This document shows, piece after piece, positions 8,946 to 17,750 of a DNA stretch of 57,206 bases; the first letter of the stretch is position 1, and each line of letters begins with the position of its first letter. The stretch comes from Alphaproteobacteria bacterium (GTDB lineage Bacteria > Pseudomonadota > Alphaproteobacteria > JACZXZ01). The notes under the pieces were generated by a model. It searched no databases. It was not told the origin of the DNA and worked only from the letters and a program-made list of their open reading frames with translations. The translations under genes and the position numbers were made by a program. Location of the stretch: assembly GCA_035625915.1 (NCBI GenBank), contig DASPOR010000079.1, positions 1 through 57,206 of the forward strand, given 5' to 3'.

Positions 8946-9593
8946 ATGAGTACCGTGGGAATGTTTTTCAATCTAATCCGAACGCGCTACCGCGGCACGT
9001 TGGCGATCACTTGCATTCTGCTCGCATTCTCGACCTATGTCGGGCAGGTCCGCGCCGCAACTGAAACGCCCAAGCAGGTCGTCGAGGCGTATTACGCGAC
9101 GCTGCTGGACACAATGCGGAACGGGCCGAAGCTCGGCTACAAGGGTCGCTACGATCGGTTGGCGACCGCAGTCGACAAGGCTTTCAATGTCACGGTGATG
9201 GCGCAGCAGAGTGTCGGCACCTTCTGGGATCAGATGACTGAAGCTCAACGCACAGAGCTCGTGGCGGCGTTTCGCAAATTCACGATCGCGAACTATGCGC
9301 ACAGCTTCGACGACTACGCCGGCGAGCAGTTCCTTACAGCCGAAGAAAAAGAAACACCTCGGAAGGACGTGATCGTGTACACGACCCTCGTCAAGTCCGA
9401 CGGCGACAAGGTGACGTTGAACTACCTGCTGCGCCAGGATGGCGGCGATTTCAAGATCATCGACATCTTTCTCGATGGTTCGATCTCCCAACTAGCCACA
9501 CGGCGCTCAGAATATACCTCGATCATCCGTCAAAGCGGCATCGACGCGTTGATCGCTGCCATCGAAAAGAAAGCAGCAGATCTCGCCAACTAA
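8946..9593 (+). CDS. hpnM: HpnM / MlaC (Ttg2D) family periplasmic lipid-binding protein
   Basis: This 215-residue exported protein has a signal peptide (charged start, hydrophobic LAITCILLAFSTYVG, cleavage near VRA-A) and then the MlaC/Ttg2D fold: VVEAYYATLLDTM near the mature N-terminus, QSVGTFWDQMTEAQRTELV and the C-terminal DGSISQLATRRSEY...I. MlaC carries phospholipid across the periplasm; HpnM is the variant found in hopanoid loci, and here it sits near hpnN and hpnA, so hopanoid or lipid traffic to the outer membrane is likely. The ATG at 8946 was chosen over a TTG at 8916, which would lie inside the hairpin. No mlaD/E/F genes adjoin it. Confidence 0.85.
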   Translation: MSTVGMFFNLIRTRYRGTLAITCILLAFSTYVGQVRAATETPKQVVEAYYATLLDTMRNGPKLGYKGRYDRLATAVDKAFNVTVMAQQSVGTFWDQMTEAQRTELVAAFRKFTIANYAHSFDDYAGEQFLTAEEKETPRKDVIVYTTLVKSDGDKVTLNYLLRQDGGDFKIIDIFLDGSISQLATRRSEYTSIIRQSGIDALIAAIEKKAADLAN

Positions 9594-9792
9594 TGCGGTA
9601 CCTACGAAGCTCGCTCTAGGCGGCTCGAAATATGACGATCAACTTATAAAGGTTCGGCTGCGTCAAATTCTCGCGCAACCGTACTTGACTTATCGACGCA
9701 CAGCGTGGAGCTTCCCAACGCCTACACGGCAGGCTGAAGCATTCAGAGTCTTCTAGCCGTCTGCGCGTGTCGAGGCGGAGGGGAGAATTTGC

Positions 9793-10326
9793 ATGCGATG
9801 GCCGACGTCCCTGTTTGTGATTGTGACGATTGCTTTGGTCGCATACCTCGGCGTCGGATCGGCGTCGGCCGAGCAGGAACGAGTTAGGATGACCCTGATT
9901 ACGCCGGACGGCATCGGGGCAACGATCGGAACGATTCACCTGGTCGACACAAGGCTAGGATTGCGCCTCACTCCGCTCCTTAAAAGCCTCGATCCTGGCG
10001 CACATGGCGCCGGTATCCACGAAAACGCCGATTGCGGCCCAGGCCCCGTCGACGGCATTAACGCGGCCGGCGGTGCGGCAGGGCGCAGCATCGACCCGAA
10101 CGATGCGAGCACCCCGAAAGGTACTGCGGACACGACGCGCCACGACGAGTTGCCGCTTTTCACTGTCGGCAATGATGGCATTGCGCGAACCGCCGTCACG
10201 GTTGAAAACCTGAAGCTCGCCCAACTCAAGGGGCGCACAATCGTGATCTATGCTCTCGGTGGCGCCAAGTCGGGCGCCGCTACACCAAGCGACGGAGCAC
10301 GCGTGGCCTGCGGGATTGTTCAATAA
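9793..10326 (+). CDS. Exported Cu/Zn superoxide dismutase-like protein lacking metal ligands
   Basis: The 177-residue protein has a signal peptide (cleavage near ASA-E) and the SodC framework: HGAGIHENADC, a DP turn, DELPLF and the ending GARVACGIV. The disulfide pair is kept (Cys81, Cys173). The metal site is not: the second His of HGFHIH is Gly74, the bridging His is Ser99, the zinc His is Gly110, the loop His/Asp are Arg116/Glu119 (His117 is adjacent), and the last copper His is Tyr153. Only His76 is clearly retained. By family knowledge it should not act as a normal dismutase. A GGAGGGGAG ribosome-binding site precedes the ATG. It is probably a periplasmic structural, chaperone or metal-handling relative. 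Confidence 0.82.
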   Translation: MRWPTSLFVIVTIALVAYLGVGSASAEQERVRMTLITPDGIGATIGTIHLVDTRLGLRLTPLLKSLDPGAHGAGIHENADCGPGPVDGINAAGGAAGRSIDPNDASTPKGTADTTRHDELPLFTVGNDGIARTAVTVENLKLAQLKGRTIVIYALGGAKSGAATPSDGARVACGIVQ

Positions 10327-10353
10327 GGCGCTGACGCCGCATCCGCGTCCAGC

Positions 10354-10379
10354 AACCGGCCCTCACGGGCACGCCGGTT
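10354..10379. terminator. Possible terminator between convergent genes
   Basis: Seven-base arms AACCGGC and GCCGGTT flank a 12-base loop that itself holds a partial GCCC/GGGC stem. It lies in the 61-base gap between two convergent genes. There is no clean T run on either side, so termination is only plausible. Confidence 0.3.
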
Positions 10380-10387
10380 CCATTCCA

Positions 10388-11167
10388 TCATATTCCGCGG
10401 AATGCCGGTTTGCGCTTTTCCATAAAGGCACGGTAACCCTCCTGGTAATCTTCGCTTGCGGCGGTTACAAATCCTTCATCGAATTCCTCAGCACTCAAGG
10501 GGCGCGAATCGAGTAGCCGTCGCGCGAACTTCTTGTGATAGCGATTTGAGAGCGGCGCGCCGTCGGCAATGCGCCGCGCAGTCGCGTACGCTTCTTTCTC
10601 GACATCGCGATCCGCGACCACGCGGGTGACAAGCCGCTTCTCCTTCGCCTCGGCGGCGCCGAACACGCGGCCTTCGAGCAAGATTTCAAGCGCTGTGGCG
10701 CGCCCGACGAGATCGATGAGTGCCGTGATTTCGGGATAGGCCATGATGACGCCGAGCCGGTTGATCGGCACACCGAACCGGCTCGACTCGCCGCAAATAC
10801 GAAGGTCGCACATCACCGCGAGCTCGAGCCCGCCACCGACGCAAATTCCGTTGATCATGGCGATGGTCGGGTGGCGACAATCGGCGATGCTGCCCATGGT
10901 CTTGTGCATCACAGCGCCGTAGGCACGCGCCTGCTCGAAATTAGCTCGTTCAGCCTTGAACTCGGCGATATCGGCGCCGGGTGCGAAGGCCTTGTCGCCA
11001 GCGCCACGCAGGACGATGCAGCGTACCTCGCGATCCCGGTCGAGGAGCCTGAAAGCATCCCCAGCCGCCTGCCACAACGCCTTGGTGAGCGCGTTCAATT
11101 TTTCGGGACGATTCAAGACGACGGTCGCGACGTCGCCGTCGCGTTGGATGAGGACGAGCTCGGACAT
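10388..11167 (-). CDS. Enoyl-CoA hydratase/isomerase family protein (crotonase fold)
   Basis: This 259-residue crotonase-family protein would act on an acyl-CoA in the cytosol. It has LNRPEKLNALTKAL, the oxyanion segment AFAPGADIAEF and VGGGLELAVMCDLRI, whose Glu corresponds to the first catalytic Glu of hydratases. The second site, normally QPE followed by GTIPGAGG, reads GVPINRLGVIMAYPE, so the second catalytic Glu is missing and the reaction may not be classical hydration. The start at 11167 (MSELVLIQ) has AAAGG upstream; the much longer open frame above it is antisense to the next gene's leader. It is single-gene, divergent from pyrE. Confidence 0.83.
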   Translation of the reverse strand: MSELVLIQRDGDVATVVLNRPEKLNALTKALWQAAGDAFRLLDRDREVRCIVLRGAGDKAFAPGADIAEFKAERANFEQARAYGAVMHKTMGSIADCRHPTIAMINGICVGGGLELAVMCDLRICGESSRFGVPINRLGVIMAYPEITALIDLVGRATALEILLEGRVFGAAEAKEKRLVTRVVADRDVEKEAYATARRIADGAPLSNRYHKKFARRLLDSRPLSAEEFDEGFVTAASEDYQEGYRAFMEKRKPAFRGI

Positions 11168-11383
11168 TGCAGGACCTTTCTTGGCGATCGACCGCGCAAG
11201 ATTAGCAGCGCCAGCTCCATTGACAAGCATGCGGTCGACGCGAAACGCCAATCGGGGGCCGTTCGCCTCGCTTTGCCGCCACGACCTCCGACGCCCGGCG
11301 ATTGGGCCAGCTAAACCCTTCCCTCCGACGCTTTTCGGCCTTAACGTGCCCGCGGCGGATGCATGGAATGGTGGAGCATGGCA

Positions 11384-12079
11384 ATGGGTGCTTCGAAGGA
11401 CGAGCCCAAGCACGATTTGGCGGCCAGCTTGACTGCGCGCATTCTCCTCGAACTCAAGGCCGTCAACTTCAGCCCGGACAAGCCGTTCACGTTCACGTCC
11501 GGGCGAAAGTCGCCGGTCTACATCGATTGCCGCAAGCTCATCTCTTACCCCCGCGCCCGCGCGCGGCTTATGGACCTGTCCGTCGATCTCATCGAAAGCA
11601 GGATCGGCGTCGCGTCGTTCGATGCGGTCGCCGGGGGCGAGACTGCGGGAATTCCGTTTGCCGCCTGGATTTCCGAACGCATGGCGCTCCCAATGCTCTA
11701 TGTCCGCAAGAAACCCAAGGGCTTCGGACGCATGGCCCAAATCGAGGGCGACATGCCCGAGGGCAGCCGCGTGCTGCTTGTCGAGGACTTGGCGTCGGAG
11801 GGCGGGAGCAAGCTCCTCTTTGTCGAAGCGCTACGCAACGCGGGTGCCCAAGTTGCGCATAACTTCGTGCTCTTTCATTACGGCATATTCCCGGGCTCGA
11901 TTGCACGGTTGGCAGATGCCGGCATCACGCTCTGGTCGCTCGCGACGTGGTATGACGTTATCGCTGTCGCCGAAGCCGAGGGTTATTTCGACCGCGACCA
12001 GCTTTTGAAGGTGCGCACCTTCCTCGACGATCCGGAGGGTTGGGAAGCCTCCCACGCACGCACCGAGCGGGCGTCTTGA
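11384..12079 (+). CDS. pyrE: Orotate phosphoribosyltransferase
   Basis: PyrE joins orotate to PRPP to form OMP in pyrimidine synthesis. The 231-residue protein has [20 protein letters not shown] at the orotate/PRPP end, [20 protein letters not shown] and the PRPP-binding loop [14 protein letters not shown]. Three in-frame ATGs exist (11363, 11378, 11384); the third has GGAG at the best distance (seven bases), so I used it. It is the first gene of a probable plus-strand operon and is followed after seven bases by kynA. Confidence 0.9.
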   Translation: MGASKDEPKHDLAASLTARILLELKAVNFSPDKPFTFTSGRKSPVYIDCRKLISYPRARARLMDLSVDLIESRIGVASFDAVAGGETAGIPFAAWISERMALPMLYVRKKPKGFGRMAQIEGDMPEGSRVLLVEDLASEGGSKLLFVEALRNAGAQVAHNFVLFHYGIFPGSIARLADAGITLWSLATWYDVIAVAEAEGYFDRDQLLKVRTFLDDPEGWEASHARTERAS

Positions 12080-12086
12080 GTTCGAC

Positions 12087-12938
12087 ATGAAACACGGCGA
12101 TCGGAACCGCGACACGAAGCCAATTCACGACGGGGCGCATACCGATTTTCGCGGCGAGATGTCTTACGGCGACTATCTGCACCTCGATGCGCTGCTCGAT
12201 TGCCAAAGGCCCCTCACCGACCGTCACGACGAGACCCTCTTCATCGTCATTCACCAGGCGAGCGAGCTTTGGATGAAGCTCGCTATCCACGAACTCAAGG
12301 CCGCGATCGGCTGCCTGCGGCGTGACGAGCTTCGGCCCGCGTTCAAGATGACCGCGCGCGTATCGCGTATCCAAACCCAACTCATCCAATCGTGGGACGT
12401 TCTTTCGACGCTGACGCCCGCCGACTATTTGACCTTCCGGGCCGCACTCGGCCACTCGTCGGGCTTTCAGTCCTTTCAATACCGAACGATCGAGTTCCTC
12501 CTCGGTAACAAGAATGCGGCGATGATCGACCCGCACCGACATCGCGCGGATCTCGTTACGTCCCTCGAACGGGTGTTGCGCGCACCGAGCCTCTACGAAG
12601 AGGCGATCCGCCTCCTTCATCGGCGCGGTTTCGTCATTGCACAAGATGTGCTCGCGCGGGATTTCTCGACCCCCTATCGAAGCGATCCGAGCGTTGCTGC
12701 AGCCTGGCTCGAGATCTATCGCGACACGGAACGATATTGGGACCTTTACGAGCTTGCGGAGGAATTGGTCGACCTCGAGGATTCGTTCCAGCAATGGCGC
12801 TTCCGACACGTGACGACGGTCGAGCGGATCATCGGCGGCAAGCCCGGTACCGGGGGTACCGCGGGTGTGAGCTATCTCAGGAGGGCGCTCGATATCCGTT
12901 TTTTCCCCGAACTTTGGGACGTGAGGACCGCGCTCTGA
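12087..12938 (+). CDS. kynA: Tryptophan 2,3-dioxygenase
   Basis: This heme enzyme opens the indole ring of L-tryptophan to N-formylkynurenine, the first step of the kynurenine pathway. The 283-residue protein has the family landmarks [43 protein letters not shown] and the proximal heme region [12 protein letters not shown] followed by [13 protein letters not shown]. Length matches bacterial TDO. It begins seven bases after pyrE. The later genes kynB and kynU are not in the window; the next gene is an SDR. Confidence 0.93.
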   Translation: MKHGDRNRDTKPIHDGAHTDFRGEMSYGDYLHLDALLDCQRPLTDRHDETLFIVIHQASELWMKLAIHELKAAIGCLRRDELRPAFKMTARVSRIQTQLIQSWDVLSTLTPADYLTFRAALGHSSGFQSFQYRTIEFLLGNKNAAMIDPHRHRADLVTSLERVLRAPSLYEEAIRLLHRRGFVIAQDVLARDFSTPYRSDPSVAAAWLEIYRDTERYWDLYELAEELVDLEDSFQQWRFRHVTTVERIIGGKPGTGGTAGVSYLRRALDIRFFPELWDVRTAL

Positions 12939-12982
12939 CCCATTGGGATCGAGTGCGCGAGGCGGCAAAGGAGAGGACGAGC

Positions 12983-13687
12983 ATGGCGCAGGACAAAGTC
13001 GCTATCGTGACGGCCGCCGGCCGAGGCATGGGTGCGGCCATTGCGGTCGAACTCAAGGCGCGGGGCTGGAAACTTGCTCTCATGTCTCCCTCGGGGGGTG
13101 CGGAGGGCCTCGCCCACGGACTCGGCGCCCTTGGACTTACCGGCTCGGTCACAGCGCCCGCCGACCTCGAAAGGCTCGTCGAGATAACCCTCGACGCCTA
13201 TGGGCGGATCGACGCCGTCGTCAATAATACGGGCCACCCACCCAAGGGACCGCTTCTCGAAGTGTCGGACGCCGAGTGGCACACCGGACTGGACTTGGTG
13301 TTCCTGAATGTCGTGCGCATGGCAAGACTGGTGACGCCGGTCATGCAAGCGCAGGGTGGTGGCAGCATCGTCAACATCTCGACTTACGCGGCAATCGAAC
13401 CGGCAGCCACCTTTCCCGTCTCGTCCAGCCTGCGCGCCGCCCTCTCGGCCTTCACCAAGCTCTATGCCGATGCCCACGCCAAGGCCCACATTCGGATGAA
13501 CAATCTCCTCCCCGGCTTCATAGACAGCTATCCCGAGGACGCAGCCCTCCGCAGCGCCATACCGATGGGCCGTTACGGTTCGGTCGCCGAGATCGCCAAG
13601 ACCACGGCGTTTCTCGTCTCCGATGACGCAAGCTACCTAACCGGCCAGAATATTCGGGTCGATGGCGGCCTTACTCGATCGATCTAG
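12983..13687 (+). CDS. SDR-fold protein with an altered active site
   Basis: This 234-residue protein has the short-chain dehydrogenase fold: cofactor motif VTAAGRGMGAAIAVEL, NNTGHPP, and the C-terminal YLTGQNIRVDGGLTRS. The catalytic Ser is present (Ser133 in NISTY) but the Tyr-x3-Lys pair reads SSSLR, that is Ser147 and Arg151. Known SDR relatives with an imperfect tetrad exist, so this may be a divergent subfamily rather than decay; the frame is intact. GGAG precedes the ATG. It follows kynA by 44 bases and precedes a membrane protein by 32, so a shared transcript is likely. Reductase activity is doubtful. Confidence 0.8.
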   Translation: MAQDKVAIVTAAGRGMGAAIAVELKARGWKLALMSPSGGAEGLAHGLGALGLTGSVTAPADLERLVEITLDAYGRIDAVVNNTGHPPKGPLLEVSDAEWHTGLDLVFLNVVRMARLVTPVMQAQGGGSIVNISTYAAIEPAATFPVSSSLRAALSAFTKLYADAHAKAHIRMNNLLPGFIDSYPEDAALRSAIPMGRYGSVAEIAKTTAFLVSDDASYLTGQNIRVDGGLTRSI

Positions 13688-13719
13688 CGAAAAAGCGTCG
13701 CTGCGAGCGTCATCCGTCC

Positions 13720-15309
13720 ATGTCGCGAATTCCAATCGCCGTCGTCCTTGCATTCATCCCGTTCGCTTTCGGCGCCGCGACGCTTGCCCTCGGCATGGAC
13801 GCGAACTGGGATCTGCGGAACTATCACTACTACAACGCCTATGCCTTTCTCACGGGGCGCGAAAACTACGATCTCCTCGTGGCGCAGGTTCCGGCATTTT
13901 TCAATCCGACAATCGACGTGCCATTCTTTGTGACGGCCGAGACGTGGCCGGCAAGGGTCGTCGGCTTCCTGCTCGGAACCGTGCAAGGGCTCAACGTCCT
14001 GCCTCTCTACGGGGTTGCTTATCGCACTCTGCGCATCGAGCCCGAACAACGGCGGAAGTGGATCGCGGCAGCCCTCGCTCTCCTCGGGATGGTTGGCGCC
14101 GGCGCTTTGTCGGAGCTGGGAACGACTTTCTACGACAACGTCGTCAGCCTCGGGCCGCTCACGGCACTTTGGCTTGTCGTGCGGCGACCCGATCCGATTT
14201 TGCGTGGTACTGCAAGGGCGGCAGCACCGCATTTGCTTTTGGCGGGCTTCATCGCTGGCATCGCGGTCGGCTTGAAACAGCCCGCGGTCATCTGGGCGAT
14301 CGGACTTTGCTGCGCCTTTCTTTTCGTGCCGGCACCGCCCGGGCGCCGGCTTGCGCGTGCTATCGTTTTCGGCGTCGGCGTGCTGGGCGGGATAGGACTG
14401 AGCGACGGATTCTGGATGCTTCACCTCTGGCGCAGCTACGGCAATCCGACCTTTCCTTTTTTCAATCAGATCTTCCGCTCGCCGTGGGCGCTCCCCTTCG
14501 ATTACCGCGACGTCTTTTATTTTCCGGATAGCCTCTCCGCGCGCATTTTTTTCCCCTTTGCCTATCTCCAGGACCCGCATCTCACCGCCGAGGCCGATTT
14601 TCGCGACCTCCGCATCCTCATTTGTTTTGTGGCAGTACCTCTCGCGGGGGTCAGTGTCGCATACCGCAAGTTGAAGGGCGTGCCGAGTTCGGGCACAGTC
14701 GCAGCGCCGCTTGAAAGCGGTTATCTCTTGATCGCCTTGGCACTCGCCTACCTCGCGTGGGTGATCATGTTCTGCATTTACCGCTATCTAATGATATCCG
14801 AGATGCTTGCTCCCCTTGCGATCGTGCTTGCGATCGCGCTGTTGCCGATTTCCGGGCGGGCAATCTCGGCGACGTCGGTGGCACTACTGGCGCTTGCCGT
14901 TCTTACAATGAAGGTGCCGGATTGGGGCCGTGTGCCTTGGACCGAGCGGTGGGTTACGGCAACCCCACCCAAGATCGAAGACCCTGCCCGGACGATCGTT
15001 CTCATTACGGGGCACGAGCCGCTTTCATATCTCATCCCGACGTTTCCACCCGCTGTGCGCTTCTTGCGCATTCATGGCGGCTTCACCGGACCTTATGAGC
15101 CATCCGTCCGTTTCAACGCCGAAATGAGACGGATCGTTGCGACGCATCGCGGGCCGATCAAGGCATTGTACAACCCGAACGAGACTGCCTTCGCCAGGAA
15201 GTACCTCGCCGACTACGGGCTTGCAATCGACCCCACCCAGTGCCAGACAGTGCCGTCCAACATCGGCTATTTGCCCTATTTCTTCTGCGACGTGACGCCT
15301 TCCGGTTGA
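13720..15309 (+). CDS. Polytopic membrane protein, GT-C glycosyltransferase-like
   Basis: This 529-residue protein has around ten hydrophobic segments. The first helix is followed by a loop with GMDANWDLRNYHYYNAYAF, placing aspartates and aromatic residues right after helix 1, as in GT-C (lipid-linked sugar) glycosyltransferases. The C-terminal part after the last helix (about 400 onward) looks periplasmic. I do not recognise a precise family. It follows the SDR by 32 bases and has no strong ribosome-binding site of its own. A role in moving sugars onto an envelope acceptor is a guess from topology. Confidence 0.6.
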   Translation: MSRIPIAVVLAFIPFAFGAATLALGMDANWDLRNYHYYNAYAFLTGRENYDLLVAQVPAFFNPTIDVPFFVTAETWPARVVGFLLGTVQGLNVLPLYGVAYRTLRIEPEQRRKWIAAALALLGMVGAGALSELGTTFYDNVVSLGPLTALWLVVRRPDPILRGTARAAAPHLLLAGFIAGIAVGLKQPAVIWAIGLCCAFLFVPAPPGRRLARAIVFGVGVLGGIGLSDGFWMLHLWRSYGNPTFPFFNQIFRSPWALPFDYRDVFYFPDSLSARIFFPFAYLQDPHLTAEADFRDLRILICFVAVPLAGVSVAYRKLKGVPSSGTVAAPLESGYLLIALALAYLAWVIMFCIYRYLMISEMLAPLAIVLAIALLPISGRAISATSVALLALAVLTMKVPDWGRVPWTERWVTATPPKIEDPARTIVLITGHEPLSYLIPTFPPAVRFLRIHGGFTGPYEPSVRFNAEMRRIVATHRGPIKALYNPNETAFARKYLADYGLAIDPTQCQTVPSNIGYLPYFFCDVTPSG

Positions 15310-15342
15310 CGCTCGATTTCGAACATCCAGTCGAGCGCTGAC

Positions 15343-16512
15343 CTATCGTGCCATCGTCTGCTCGACCAACTTGACCCAATAGCTCGCACCGATGGGCAAC
15401 ACGTCGTCATTGAAATCGTAATGTGGATTGTGAAGCCCGCACCCACCTTCGGCGGGGCCATTTCCGATCCAGACGTAGCAGCCGGGCTTTTTCTGAAGCA
15501 TGAAGGCAAAATCCTCGGAGCCCATGCTGGGAATGGGGTCGCGGATGACGTTGCTTTCACCGACGATCTCGGCGGCCGCGGACGCAGCCCGCTCGGTTTC
15601 CGTCGCACTATTGACCGTCGGGGGATAGCGCCGCTCGTAGCGGAGCGTCATTCGCGTCCCGAGTGCTGCGCAAACACCCTCCGCGACACGGCGAATCGAA
15701 GGCTCGATCGTATCGTGAACCTCGGGGCGAAAAGCCCGGCAAGTGCCGCGCAACACGATGTCGTCCGGGATGACGTTCCAGGTGTCTCCGCCGTGGATCT
15801 GCGTGACCGAGACGACCACCGCGTCGATCGGGTCGGTATTGCGGCTTGCGATCGTTTGCAACGCCGTCACGATCTGTGCGGCGGCGACAACCGGGTCCAC
15901 CCCTCGATGGGGCATGGCAGCGTGCGACCCGCGCCCGGAGACAGTAAGCTCGAAGATATCGAAAGCCGCCATCATCGGCCCCGGCCGGACGGCAATCGTG
16001 CCGACCGGCTGCCCCGGCCAATTATGCATGCCATAAACGGCCTCGACGGGAAATTTGTCGAACAGCCCTTCCTCGAGCATGACCCGAGCGCCACCCTCGT
16101 TTTCCTCGGCAGGCTGAAATATCACGTGCACGGTGCCCGCGAAGTTGCGCGTCTCCGCGAGATAACGCGCAGCGCCGAGCAGCATCGTCGTGTGCCCGTC
16201 ATGGCCGCATGCGTGCATGCGCCCGGGGTTCTGGGAGCGATGCGAAAAATCGTTCTTCTCCTGAACGTGGAGGGCGTCCATATCGGCGCGCAACGCAATC
16301 GAGCGGCCGTTGCCTCGACTGCCCTGGATGGTTCCAACCACGCCCGTGCCGGCGAGCCCGCGATGAATCGGAATACCGAACGACTGGAGCGTCTTCGCGA
16401 CGAAATCCGATGTTGCACGCTCTTCGAACGCGGTCTCCGGATGTGCGTGGATATGATGACGCCATGCGGTCATGTCCGGCTGAAATTCAGCGATACGGTT
16501 GATGATGGCCAT
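15343..16512 (-). CDS. M20-family amidohydrolase (hippurate hydrolase/aminoacylase-like)
   Basis: This 389-residue metallopeptidase-fold enzyme would hydrolyse an N-acyl amino acid or similar amide. It has WRHHIHAHPETAFEE, RADMDAL, HACGHDGHTTMLLGA, FQPAEENEGGA and the dimerisation-domain SGRGSHAAMPHRGVDP, with the metal-binding Cys/His/Glu pattern of the aminoacylase/hippuricase group and PSMGSEDFAFMLQ near the C-terminus. ATG at 16512. It lies 82 bases downstream of the kinase gene on the same strand. Substrate is unknown. Confidence 0.9.
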   Translation of the reverse strand: MAIINRIAEFQPDMTAWRHHIHAHPETAFEERATSDFVAKTLQSFGIPIHRGLAGTGVVGTIQGSRGNGRSIALRADMDALHVQEKNDFSHRSQNPGRMHACGHDGHTTMLLGAARYLAETRNFAGTVHVIFQPAEENEGGARVMLEEGLFDKFPVEAVYGMHNWPGQPVGTIAVRPGPMMAAFDIFELTVSGRGSHAAMPHRGVDPVVAAAQIVTALQTIASRNTDPIDAVVVSVTQIHGGDTWNVIPDDIVLRGTCRAFRPEVHDTIEPSIRRVAEGVCAALGTRMTLRYERRYPPTVNSATETERAASAAAEIVGESNVIRDPIPSMGSEDFAFMLQKKPGCYVWIGNGPAEGGCGLHNPHYDFNDDVLPIGASYWVKLVEQTMAR

Positions 16513-16594
16513 TGGGGCTACAACCCTCTGTTGGTGAGAACCGCCGAGTCTAGCGGCATCGGTTTCGCGTGTCGAGCGCGGGGCGAGATGCGCG

Positions 16595-17515
16595 TTACGT
16601 CGTCGGGGGCATTGCGGTCAGAGCGGGAAGTGCCGCGAGATTGGCTTCGACCGACTGCAATGGTGGCATCGAGGATTGAGCACCCTGCGCGAGGCATGCA
16701 AGGCCGGCACCCACGCTCGCGCGACGCAGGGCATCCTCGATGGAACATCCTCGATCGAGGCTCGCCGCCAGGACACCTACGAAGGCGTCGCCCGCACCCG
16801 TCGTGTCGACGGGCTCGACTGGGAGCGCTGGAACCAGCAGGCGACCGCCATTTGTAAAAATTGCCTCGCAGCCTTCGCGCCCCCGCGTCACGATGATCGT
16901 AAGTCCGTCGCGGGCAGCGAACGCGCGGCCTTCTTTGACAAGGTCTTGCGGGTTTTTGAGAGCCGCCGCCTCGTGCTCGTTAAGCACAAGGATGTCGACA
17001 TGGTCGAGTAGTGTCGGCGGGAGAAGTCCGGCAGGGGCGAAGTTCAAAATGACACGGCAACCGGCAGCCTTGGCGCGCTTGGCGAGCGCCGTACTCTCTT
17101 CGATCGGCACCTCGCATTGCAGGACGAGGGTCGTCGCCGGGCCGAGCAGCGAATCCGGCACCTGGGCGGCGCGTGCGCCAAGATTTGCACCGCTTCCAGC
17201 GACGATCGCATTTTCGCCACTGGGATCGACCACGATGGCCGCACACCCGGTCGGCGCGCCAACGCGGGCAACGTGGCTCGCGTCCACCCCGTTTTCGACC
17301 AGTGCGGCGCGCGCCAAGGAGCCGAACGTATCGTCGCCGACCGCACCCGCCATGATCGTCGGAGCACCTGCTCGCGCGGCGGCGACGGCTTGATTGGCGC
17401 CCTTTCCCCCCGGCAAAACCGCATAGGACGGTGTGAGCAACGTAACACCCGCGCGCGGAAGCGATTCGCACGCAAACACAAGATCGATATTGAGCGAACC
17501 GAAGACCAGGATCAC
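16595..17515 (-). CDS. PfkB-family carbohydrate kinase, ribokinase-like
   Basis: The 306-residue protein is a ribokinase-type sugar kinase: N-terminal VFGSLNIDLVF, the first PfkB signature PGGKGANQAVAAARAG, and the second, PVDTTGAGDAFVGVLAASL, with the catalytic Asp and the anion hole. It phosphorylates a sugar or nucleoside with ATP in the cytosol. The start appears to be a GTG at 17515 (VILVFGS); the longer frame above it is not family-like. No ribose transporter or repressor adjoins it, so ribose is not certain as substrate. Confidence 0.88.
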   Translation of the reverse strand: MILVFGSLNIDLVFACESLPRAGVTLLTPSYAVLPGGKGANQAVAAARAGAPTIMAGAVGDDTFGSLARAALVENGVDASHVARVGAPTGCAAIVVDPSGENAIVAGSGANLGARAAQVPDSLLGPATTLVLQCEVPIEESTALAKRAKAAGCRVILNFAPAGLLPPTLLDHVDILVLNEHEAAALKNPQDLVKEGRAFAARDGLTIIVTRGREGCEAIFTNGGRLLVPALPVEPVDTTGAGDAFVGVLAASLDRGCSIEDALRRASVGAGLACLAQGAQSSMPPLQSVEANLAALPALTAMPPTT

Positions 17516-17750
17516 ACCCGTAAGGTTAACACTGCAAATCGATCCTGTATAACGCCGCGCCCATGAAGGCACAGGCGTGTTGAAACCTTGCCAAATCGCG
17601 CGGCATGACCCACCTCTCTTCCCGCGGGAGGCGGCCGATCGCGACCTGATCCAACTTGCACGGGAAGGGCGTCCGCTTGTGCCGCCAGATGCACTCGGGC
17701 ACAATATGTGACGGGCGCTCGCCGCGAACGCGAGCGTGGAGGTTTGTGGA

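Noticed and set aside
11168-11740. Long N-terminal extension of the crotonase
   Set aside because: The extension is antisense to the pyrE leader and coding start and lacks family similarity; the ATG at 11167 has a good ribosome-binding site.
15421-16857. Plus-strand open frame of 478 codons
   Set aside because: Antisense to the M20 amidohydrolase and kinase genes; low-complexity Arg/His-rich translation and no family.
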